A program made the translations under genes and the position numbers. Shown piece by piece: positions 1 to 7,500 of a DNA stretch of 22,927 nt. Location of the stretch: contig DBWJ01000047.1 in the NCBI GenBank assembly GCA_002308955.1, positions 7,867-30,793 of the forward strand, read 5' to 3'. The DNA is from Lachnoclostridium sp. UBA1241 (GTDB taxonomy: Bacteria > Bacillota > Clostridia > Lachnospirales > Lachnospiraceae). The notes below the pieces were generated by a model, which made no database searches, was not told where the DNA came from, and saw nothing but the letters and a program-made list of their open reading frames with translations. Position 1 is the first letter of the stretch. Each line of letters starts with the position of its first letter.

Positions 1-1290
1 AACTACATCAACAGCGACATGCAGCCCAGCGACGTTCGTTCCATGTGCTGCCGTCTCCGTCTTGATCTCCGTGAGCTTCGTAAGAAGACCGGCGGTTTCT
101 TCGGTTCCGGCGAGAGCACCGGAAGTATCGGCGTTGTAACCATCAATATGCCGCGTATCGCTTATCTTGCAAGCGATGAAGCCGATTTCATGAAGCGTCT
201 CGACCATATGATGGATGTTGCGGCCCGTTCCCTTAAGGTTAAGCGAACCGTTATCACGAAGCTTCTGAACGAGGGTCTGTATCCGTATACCATGCGGTAT
301 CTCGGAACGTTTGAAAACCATTTCTCGACCATCGGCCTTGTCGGCATGAACGAGGCAGGCCTCAACGCGAAGTGGATCGGCAAGGACATGACCACGAAGG
401 AATGTCAGGACTTCTCCGTACGCGTGCTGAATCATATGAGAGAGCGCCTCTCCGATTACCAGGAGATGTACGGCGACCTCTACAACCTTGAGGCAACTCC
501 CGCCGAGTCCACCAGCTACCGTCTTGCAAAGCATGACAAGAAGCATTATCCGGACATCATCACCGCAGGCAAGGACGGCGAGACCCCTTACTACACCAAC
601 AGTTCTCACCTTCCGGTCGGATACACCGCGGACGTATTTGACGCTCTGGATATTCAGGACCGTCTGCAGACGCTGTACACCTCCGGTACCGTATTCCACT
701 GCTTCCTCGGCGAGAAACTGCCCGACTGGCAGGCAGCCGCGAAGCTTGTACGGACCATCGCCGAGAACTATCAGCTGCCTTACTACACGATGTCCCCGAC
801 GTACTCCATCTGCCAGACACACGGTTATATCACCGGTGAAGTGGACAAGTGTCCGGAGTGCGGCGCGCCGACCGAGATTTACAGCCGTATTACCGGTTAC
901 TACCGTGCGGTTCAGAACTGGAACCCTGGCAAGCAGCAGGAGTTCAAGGAGCGTCTTGAGTACGTGATCGACACCGACAACCTGAACCGCGGCATCGAGG
1001 CGGAAGCTGCTCCCAAGCAGGAAGAGCCCGAGATCGTTCCCGAGGTACCGGTAGTGAACGAGAACGGCGAGCTGCTTCTGTTCACGACGAAGACCTGCCC
1101 GAACTGCAAGCTTGCAAAGGAATTCCTTGCCGGCATGGATTACCGTGTAATCGACGCCGAGGAAAATGCGAAACTTACAATGAAGTATGGTGTAATGCAG
1201 GCTCCGACGCTGGTTGTTCTGAAGGGTGAGAATGTAGAAAAGTATACAAACGCTTCCAACATCCGCCGCTTTGTCAGCGAGAATCGTTAG
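1..1290 (+). CDS. nrdD: Anaerobic ribonucleoside-triphosphate reductase (class III), 3' part, with C-terminal thioredoxin/glutaredoxin-like domain
   Basis: Makes dNTPs from NTPs by glycyl-radical chemistry in the anaerobic cytoplasm. The reading frame is open from base 1, so the N-terminus lies outside the window; about 429 residues are visible. Seen: the glycyl-radical loop RITGYYR with its Gly codon at 895-897 (visible residue 299), followed by the typical QNWNPGK stretch, and just before it a zinc site of the form C-x2-H (C271, H274) plus C-x2-C (C284, C287), where the textbook enzyme has four Cys. After an acidic, Pro-rich linker (about residues 335-355) comes a redox domain starting GELLLFTTKTCPNCKLAKEF, with a CPNC motif (C366, C369) and a cis-Pro-like QAPTLVV. 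Such a fused domain could deliver electrons to the active site. The activase nrdG is not downstream in this window. A terminator follows directly. Family call is secure; the function of the fused domain is inferred. Confidence 0.95.
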   Translation, partial: NYINSDMQPSDVRSMCCRLRLDLRELRKKTGGFFGSGESTGSIGVVTINMPRIAYLASDEADFMKRLDHMMDVAARSLKVKRTVITKLLNEGLYPYTMRYLGTFENHFSTIGLVGMNEAGLNAKWIGKDMTTKECQDFSVRVLNHMRERLSDYQEMYGDLYNLEATPAESTSYRLAKHDKKHYPDIITAGKDGETPYYTNSSHLPVGYTADVFDALDIQDRLQTLYTSGTVFHCFLGEKLPDWQAAAKLVRTIAENYQLPYYTMSPTYSICQTHGYITGEVDKCPECGAPTEIYSRITGYYRAVQNWNPGKQQEFKERLEYVIDTDNLNRGIEAEAAPKQEEPEIVPEVPVVNENGELLLFTTKTCPNCKLAKEFLAGMDYRVIDAEENAKLTMKYGVMQAPTLVVLKGENVEKYTNASNIRRFVSENR

Positions 1291-1305
1291 AACCCGTCAC
1301 GAAAC

Positions 1306-1335
1306 AAGGGGCCGTTCGAAAGGATGGCCCCTTTT
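1306..1335 (+). terminator. Intrinsic terminator after nrdD
   Basis: A perfect 8-bp stem, AAGGGGCC (1306-1313) with GGCCCCTT (1326-1333), encloses a 12-nt loop and runs into TTTTCT. It starts 16 nt after the nrdD stop codon. The T-run is short, so some read-through into thyA is possible; no convincing separate thyA promoter was seen in the 50 bp that follow. Confidence 0.75.
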
Positions 1336-1384
1336 CTGAAATTATATGGCATTTGCCGGAATAGCGAATGTAAGGAGAAGGACT

Positions 1385-2233
1385 ATGAGTTACGCAGATG
1401 ATGTTTTTATCCGTATGTGTAAGGATGTTTTGGAGAACGGCACAAGTACGGAAGGCGAAGCGGTCCGCCCCCACTGGGAGGACGGCACCTCGGCCTATAC
1501 GATTAAAAAGTTCGGTGTAGTAAACCGCTACGACTTAAGTAAGGAGTTCCCGGCGCAGACGCTTCGAAAGACTCCGATCAAGTCCGCGACCGACGAGCTT
1601 CTGTGGATCTGGCAGAAGAAGAGCAACAACGTGCATGACTTCGGGCAGCACATCTGGGATTCCTGGGCGGACGAGACCGGTTCCATCGGCAAAGCCTACG
1701 GCTACCAGATGAGCGTGAAGCACCAATACAAGGAAGGCATGTTCGATCAGGTGGACCGCGTGCTCTACGACCTGAAGCACACGCCTTACAGCCGCCGCAT
1801 TCTGACGAACATCTACGTGCATCAGGATCTGCATGAGATGAATCTGTATCCCTGCGCGTACAGTATGACATTTAACGTAACGAAACCGAAGGACGGTGAC
1901 AAGCTGGTGCTCAACACGATCCTGAACCAGCGCTCGCAGGACATCCTCGCGGCCAATGCCTGGAATGTGTGCCAGTACGCGGTGCTCACCCATATGATTG
2001 CACAGGTATGTGATATGCAGGTCGGCGAGTTCGTGCATGTCATCGCCGATGCGCACATCTATGACCGCCACGTTCCGATCGTTAAGGAACTGATCGCGAG
2101 GCCCACATATCCGGCGCCTAAGTTCTGGCTGAATCCCGAGATTAAGGACTTCTACGACTTCACAAAGGATGATGTTGCGTTGACTGACTATCAATACGGC
2201 GAGCCAATCGGTAGGATTCCGGTAGCAATCTAG
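1385..2233 (+). CDS. thyA: Thymidylate synthase, divergent ThyA subfamily
   Basis: Converts dUMP to dTMP with methylene-tetrahydrofolate, giving dihydrofolate that the DHFR at 13357-13854 would recycle. 282 residues from the ATG at 1385, chosen because AAGGAG (1372-1377) sits 7 nt upstream; an in-frame ATG at 1346 lacks such a site and lies by the terminator. Seen: the paired arginines PYSRR, the nucleophile in NLYPCAYS (Cys157), NQRSQD, the nucleotide-binding Asn in AWNVCQY, and DAHIYDRH, all in ThyA order. Odd: canonical enzymes have PCH after the nucleophile and an N-terminal DRTGTGT phosphate loop; here these are PCA and HWEDGTSAY. The length and all other core residues argue for an active enzyme of a divergent clade and not for ThyX, which is unrelated. 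Only 54 bp separate it from the next gene. Confidence 0.95.
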   Translation: MSYADDVFIRMCKDVLENGTSTEGEAVRPHWEDGTSAYTIKKFGVVNRYDLSKEFPAQTLRKTPIKSATDELLWIWQKKSNNVHDFGQHIWDSWADETGSIGKAYGYQMSVKHQYKEGMFDQVDRVLYDLKHTPYSRRILTNIYVHQDLHEMNLYPCAYSMTFNVTKPKDGDKLVLNTILNQRSQDILAANAWNVCQYAVLTHMIAQVCDMQVGEFVHVIADAHIYDRHVPIVKELIARPTYPAPKFWLNPEIKDFYDFTKDDVALTDYQYGEPIGRIPVAI

Positions 2234-2287
2234 GCGGGGAAACCATATTTTACTATGTGATACAGCTGTAGAATAAAGGAAAATGAC

Positions 2288-3013
2288 ATGAGAATTGCAA
2301 TCACCGACGATTTACAGGAGGATCGCAGCAAGCTTGAGGCGATGCTTAAAAAGGGCTTTGACGAGATGGGATACCGGGCGGAATGCATCGATTGCTACGA
2401 GAGCGGAGAGAAGCTTCTCGAGGCGTTCGAGCCGAACCGGTATGACATTCTCTTTCTGGACATTTACATGGACGGAATGACCGGCATCGATACCGCCAGG
2501 GAAATCCGGCAGAAGGACGAGAACGTGAGCCTTGTGTTCATCACCTCCAGCAACGATTTCGCGATGGAGAGCTATCGCGTGAAGGCCGACTACTATCTGC
2601 TCAAGCCGTATTCCTATACGGATGTGAAGCAGATGCTGCAGGAAATCGAACCGGATGATATCGAAGAGGGGCGTGTGCTCGTGCTTCCCGACGACAGCGA
2701 ATGCATCATGCGGGATATCGTGTACACGGAGTACACCAACCATAAGGTGACGATTCATTTCCGGGACGGACATGAACACTCGCTGTGGACCTCACAGACC
2801 GAGATGGAGCAGCTGCTCTGTTCGCGTGAGAATTTTGCGACAAGCACGAAGGGAATTATCATCAATCTGGAACAGATTGCCGTCATCGGCGAGAACGACG
2901 TGAAGATGCAGAACGGCGCACTTGTACCGGTCAGCCGCGCGCGCCGTACGGAGCTTAAGCAGGCGCATGCGGAATGCATATTCCGAAATCTCCGAAAGGC
3001 AGGCAGACATTAA
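2288..3013 (+). CDS. LytTR-family response regulator (AgrA/VirR/ComE type)
   Basis: DNA-binding response regulator of a two-component pair. 241 residues. Receiver domain, about residues 1-120: acidic pair D7/D8, phosphoacceptor D58 in DILFLDIYMDG, a Ser/Thr switch in FITSS and conserved Lys106 in YYLLKPYS. The C-terminal domain (about 130-235) has LytTR features: DIVYTEYTNHKVTIHF, then F-x-TSTKGIIINLEQI and VPVSRARR. LytTR proteins bind pairs or triplets of about 9-bp direct repeats roughly 21 bp apart; three such repeats lie at 4427-4472 before the giant surface gene. AAAGGA at 2275-2280 is the ribosome site. The stop codon overlaps the start of the kinase gene by 1 nt (TAATG), so the two are translationally coupled. 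No agrB/agrD-like peptide genes are nearby, so the signal is unknown. Confidence 0.93.
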   Translation: MRIAITDDLQEDRSKLEAMLKKGFDEMGYRAECIDCYESGEKLLEAFEPNRYDILFLDIYMDGMTGIDTAREIRQKDENVSLVFITSSNDFAMESYRVKADYYLLKPYSYTDVKQMLQEIEPDDIEEGRVLVLPDDSECIMRDIVYTEYTNHKVTIHFRDGHEHSLWTSQTEMEQLLCSRENFATSTKGIIINLEQIAVIGENDVKMQNGALVPVSRARRTELKQAHAECIFRNLRKAGRH

Positions 3014-4362
3014 TGCGTTATACGGCTTTTGAGTATATTCTGTACAATTCTCTCCGAAGCGGCGCGATTATTGCTCTGGCGTTTGGGATTCTTCGGAAGA
3101 AATCGCGGTTCTCGCAGGAATTGACTGCCGTTCTCTTTGTACTGATGACCGGCGTCTGGGTCGCGTCTTCGGCAGTCGGACTGTACTTTCTGCACCGCTA
3201 TAATATCGGAGCGACGATCGAAGTGCTGCAGAGTATCATGCTCCTTGTATTCATGTGTATCGCAATCAAGGATAATCTCGGCAAGCTGATGTTCATCTTC
3301 TTTATGCTTTATACCGTCGGAGGACTGGTTTCCATCGCCGGCAAATTCATCGAGATCCAGATCTGGCCCGTGCAGGCATATTATGCATATAGCTGGACAG
3401 CAACCATAGGACTTCTGCTTTCGATTCTTTTGATTCTGCTTCCGTTCGGCCTCGCAATCTACTACGACGCCTGTGCCATCATGGGTAAAGAAGGAGAGAG
3501 CGCCGTGTGGCGGTACTGCTGGCTGATCCCGGCAACCTTCTACCTCTTCTGGCTTCAGGGCATGTACGGCAAAGACGAAACGGCGATGCAGGTTTCCGAG
3601 AAACTCTCCAATATCCTGTACATGCTGGCAATCAATGCGTCGGCCTATCTGATCTATCACATGGTCATGCGCATGATTATCGACCATAACCATCTGCTGC
3701 AGGCCCGCGCGGAGAACCAGGCGCTTACCGTGCAGGTTACGCAGTTCAAGGATCTCCGCGAACGTATTGAGGACGCGAGGCGGACGAGACATGATCTCCG
3801 CCATCATGTGGCGGTTTTGCAGAACATCGCCGAGAGCGGAGATAAGGAAGCGCTCCTTAAGTATATCGACGAGTTCCGGAAAGGCCATCGTCTGGACGAG
3901 CCGATTGTCTATTGTGAGAATGCAACCGCGAGTACGGTCCTTTCCTACTTCGCGCATATGGCGGCCGATGAGAATATTGTCTGCGATTTCCGGTTCAATA
4001 TGCCGGCGGAGGTAGGAATTGACAAGAGCGACCTGGCCGTTATGCTCGGGAATCTTCTTGAGAATGCGGTACAGGCATGCAAGAGGCAGACTTTCGGCGC
4101 AAGGCGTATAAAATTGCGCGGAGGATTGCAGGAAGGCGGAATGATAGCGTTCATTATCGACAATACTACAGATGTAGAACCAAAGCTCGGTGAGACCGGA
4201 TTGCTCCGCTCGACCAAGCATGAAGGATACGGAATCGGTACGGATTCCGTACGGTCCATTGCGGAACGGTACGGCGGTATGGCGGAGTACAATTACGAGC
4301 CCGGAATGTTCCATGCCTCGGTAATGCTATATCCTACTGAAGTAGAAAATTCAAATGTTTAA
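3013..4362 (+). CDS. Sensor histidine kinase, GHKL/AgrC-like, polytopic
   Basis: Membrane sensor partnering the LytTR regulator. The start at 3013 is chosen because its ATG overlaps the preceding stop (TAATG); an upstream in-frame ATG at 2974 would lie inside the regulator gene. 449 residues. About the first 225 form a hydrophobic region with six or seven membrane segments and short loops, as in AgrC-type kinases. A linker helix leads to the phosphoacceptor motif RRTRHDLRHH (probable His260), then an HATPase_c_5-type domain with N-box LLENAVQAC (Asn351) and G-box GYGIGTDSV near residue 405. The motif RHDLRHH is the HPK10-like form found with LytTR regulators. A strong terminator ends the operon 20 nt after the stop, so the surface gene downstream needs its own promoter. 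Confidence 0.92.
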   Translation: MRYTAFEYILYNSLRSGAIIALAFGILRKKSRFSQELTAVLFVLMTGVWVASSAVGLYFLHRYNIGATIEVLQSIMLLVFMCIAIKDNLGKLMFIFFMLYTVGGLVSIAGKFIEIQIWPVQAYYAYSWTATIGLLLSILLILLPFGLAIYYDACAIMGKEGESAVWRYCWLIPATFYLFWLQGMYGKDETAMQVSEKLSNILYMLAINASAYLIYHMVMRMIIDHNHLLQARAENQALTVQVTQFKDLRERIEDARRTRHDLRHHVAVLQNIAESGDKEALLKYIDEFRKGHRLDEPIVYCENATASTVLSYFAHMAADENIVCDFRFNMPAEVGIDKSDLAVMLGNLLENAVQACKRQTFGARRIKLRGGLQEGGMIAFIIDNTTDVEPKLGETGLLRSTKHEGYGIGTDSVRSIAERYGGMAEYNYEPGMFHASVMLYPTEVENSNV

Positions 4363-4381
4363 GATGCCTGATGGATGTACG

Positions 4382-4416
4382 GAGGCGGTTCCGAAGACGG
4401 AATCGCCTCATTTTTT
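4382..4416 (+). terminator. Strong intrinsic terminator after the LytTR two-component operon
   Basis: A 12-bp stem, GAGGCGGTTCCG (4382-4393) with CGGAATCGCCTC (4398-4409), containing one G-U pair and an AAGA tetraloop, is followed by six T (4411-4416). This isolates the regulator operon from the surface protein gene that begins 178 bp further on. Confidence 0.93.
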
Positions 4417-4426
4417 GTGCATAAAA

Positions 4427-4472
4427 ACTCAAAAATGCCCCGATTTTACTCAAACGGTAGTTTTTTTACTCA
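4427..4472 (+). promoter_or_regulatory. Three direct repeats (ACTCA core), candidate LytTR-regulator operator
   Basis: ACTCA occurs at 4427-4431, 4448-4452 and 4468-4472, each preceded by an A/T run (second and third share TTTTACTCA). Spacing is 21 and 20 bp, about two helical turns. On the opposite strand they read CAGTATGAG, CCGTTTGAG and ATTTTTGAG, resembling the 9-mer direct repeats of ComE/VirR-type LytTR binding sites. The last copy ends 8 bp before the probable -35 of the surface gene, where activators of this family usually bind. Binding is inference; the repeats and spacing are visible. Confidence 0.55.
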
Positions 4473-4480
4473 TACTGCAC

Positions 4481-4510
4481 TTCAAAAACCCCCTTGCCCT
4501 GGGCTACAAT
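4481..4510 (+). promoter_or_regulatory. Probable promoter of the giant surface protein gene
   Basis: TACAAT (4505-4510) is a good -10. At an 18-bp spacing the -35 is TTCAAA (4481-4486), a poor match to TTGACA, as expected for an activator-dependent promoter. Transcription would start near 4517, leaving a leader of about 77 nt. Confidence 0.5.
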
Positions 4511-4558
4511 GACAGTGTTTGAGGAAAACTTTGTCATTTTGCGGGATTCATCCTCCCG
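4511..4558 (+). promoter_or_regulatory. Two inverted repeats at the start of the surface gene leader
   Basis: The first (4511-4520 with 4526-4535) pairs GACAGTGTTT with AAAACTTTGTC, with one mismatch and one G-U pair, and straddles the predicted transcription start, so it could be a protein-binding dyad. The second pairs CGGGA (4542-4546) with TCCCG (4554-4558) across a 7-nt loop inside the leader. I recognise no known riboswitch. The ribosome site GGAGGT follows at 4582-4587. Confidence 0.35.
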
Positions 4559-4593
4559 TGGGTAGCAAGGGAATTTGAAATGGAGGTACTTAT

Positions 4594-7500
4594 ATGAGTA
4601 GGAGTACAAATTGGATGAAGAAAGGCTTTGCATGGCTGCTCTGCCTGATTATGATGACAGGGATGCTGAGCTCTGCAGCGAGCGCAAGCTCAGGCAATGG
4701 AACACTTACAATTGACGAGAGCAGTTTTGTTGACGCCAATTGGGAAAATGGGTCAACGCCTTTGCCCAGTTTTAAGTTTTCAATTAAATATGTAAAACCG
4801 AGTAATAGAAGCTCGAATAACTGGACAGTTGAGTATCATTGGTATAAGACCGATGCCAATGGGAAAAACCCTACGAAAGTTAATGTTCAGGATTGTGCGG
4901 AAACAAATGGAGTTCCTGTTAAGACATTACAATTCGATAGTAAAGGTGTAGCTACAGATACAGAAGAAAGAACACTTATTTCTGCAGAAGAAGCTCGCAA
5001 GGGTAATCGGTATTATTGTGAAGTGGTAATTAAGCATACCAGTAGTCAGCGGCCATATAACACCACTGAATATGCACACGTGACCACTCAGAAAAAAGTT
5101 AAGGTTGTGGTTGTTAACGAGTACCAGCTCCTTTTCGATTATCCCGATGGACAAGTGGATAAAACCGTAAAGGTTAAGATTGGAGAAAAGGCTCCGGTAC
5201 AGGCGGATCCGACCACTACAGACACTACTAAGGTGTTCGATAAATGGGTTTACCAGGATACGAACGAAGTATTCGACTTTACAAAGGCTGTCGCTAAGAG
5301 CGGTACATTGGTTCCTACTTGGAAGGATGCTCCGATTCCTCAGGTGACATATAAATACAATGGTCATAACAATGTCGATGAAACAATTCCTGTTGGCGAG
5401 GACGGAATGCCCAAAAAATTGACTCCGATATGCGGAGACGGAACTAATCACAGATTCATAATGTGGTGTAAGGATGAAGCCCTCAAGCAGGAATACAAAT
5501 TTGATAAGGAGCCTAAACCCACATCGAATATTACGCTTCACGCATTGTGGGGAAATGTGATTACATTTGACCTTACCAACCCCATAACGAATGAGAAGAT
5601 TGAAATTGAAACGCAGGTTGTTCCGAAGGGAGAGAAGGTTACCGAACCTACTACCGTTCCTGCCATTGAAGGATATACTTTTAACGGATGGAAAACAACT
5701 GACGGAAAAGCATATAAGTTTAATAAGGGCGTAGGAGACGACGGTTTTAAGTTGGTAGGCAGCTGGACTAAGTTACAGGTGCTTACGTTGACAACGAATG
5801 ATACTGTTTCCTTGACTTATGATGGATGGTCTAAAGAAGGCTATGTATCTATCAGCGGATTAGATAAAACTGATAAGAACTGTGCGCAGATAGTAATCAA
5901 GGATAGTAACGGACAAGAAGTTTCTCATCCGATTAATGCCGGAACTTATACTGCGCAGATTGTTCTCACGCAGCAAGGAGTTAATAGCAAGAAGTATGTT
6001 GTTGATTCGAATGCCGGCAGTTTGGAATTCACGATTGCAAAGAAACAGATTGAGGTTGAATGGAAAGGCCTCTCTGCAAAATATGATGGATTTCCTCATA
6101 AGCCTACTGCTTCGTTAAAGAATCTGGGCATCTATGAGCAATATGCTTTCTCTGTTACTGTGAGTGTTAAAGGCGGCGATGCCTGGGGCGCTGTTAATGC
6201 GGGTAAGTATGAAGTAACTGCAACAATATCTCCGATTGAGGGCAATTTTTATTACGGCGGTACTGCAGACCTCAACAACTATGAATTTAAGAATACGAGT
6301 GAAACTTTGGTCATCAAGGGTCGCGCAAGTTCGATTGATGCAAAGGATTTCGAGGCGACCTATGGCGATACTGATATTACGGTGAACTATACCGCTACCG
6401 GATGCGACAATGTAACGATTGTAAGCCTTGATACAGATGTGGCTGAAGTTGTTAATGGTAAGATTAATACTCTGAAAAAAGGCACAGCCAGAATCAAACT
6501 TGTAAATAAAGCTGATAACTATGAGGAAAGTTCCAAAACCATCATCTTAACGGTTAATCCGAAGCCTGTCAAAATCAACTGGAGCGTTCCGGTTGCAGGG
6601 TACGATTGGGACGGTGAAGAGCATTGTCCGACAGCTTCTGTAGAGGGTGTTCTGGCAAATGATAACTGCGGAGTAACCGTACAGGGTGCAACTTCAGCAG
6701 CCGGCACACATCAGGCTACAGCGGTAATTGATAATGAAAACTATGTAATTACGGAAAATGAGACTCAGAATTTCGTTATCAACAAGCATGTTAACGGACT
6801 GACGTTGGTTCTGGAGGACTATACGACGGATTACCTCATCACGAGCGCAGGTGTCCCCGACCTGACTTTAGACGGTATTCAGTATGTTGTTCTTTATGAT
6901 GATAAAAGCGCGGATAATCCGAAGCCCGTTACTTCAGATATGGTAACCGCAATCAATGCAAACATACTCGGAACGCAGGCCATTACTGTAACCTATAAGG
7001 ACGGTAGTAAAGAATACAAAGATAGTTTTGATATTTACGTAAAGAAAGAACTTGAGCTTAATTGGAATGTTGACGGTCTTGTCTACAACGGTAAAGTTCA
7101 GGGCCCGACGGCAAGTGTTGAAGGATTTGATTCTTTGGATGGAATCATCACTATCACATTTGACGGCGTAAACGCAAATGTGACCCATACCGCCACGGCA
7201 AGCCTTACGGAAGCCGGCAAAGCTTATTACACAATTGCTGAAGATTGCGTAACCCAGGATTACACCATCGCTCCTGCAGAGGTTTCTGTTTCTTGGAATT
7301 ATGGTAATGAAGCAATTAAGGATGGCAAGTGGTACTTCTACTATTATGATGGAAATGCCCACAAGCCGGAGGTTGTTCTCACAGGAGCGACCGCTAAGGA
7401 GTGCGGATTACAGACTAATTATTTTTATATGTCCAGCAGTAATGTAGGGAATACGGATTCCAAGGACGCCGGACAGTATTCTGTTTCGGTTAATCTGGAA

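Noticed and set aside
2261..2270. Perfect 10-bp palindrome TACAGCTGTA before the LytTR regulator gene
   Set aside because: Short palindromes are expected by chance, and a promoter here would leave almost no leader; not enough to call an operator.
3010..4314. 434-codon open frame on the minus strand under the GHKL kinase gene
   Set aside because: Antisense to a kinase with intact H, N and G boxes; no ribosome site and no domain.
2234..4400. Possible Agr-type peptide quorum-sensing locus
   Set aside because: Only the regulator and kinase are present; no AgrB-like protease or short peptide precursor was found around them.
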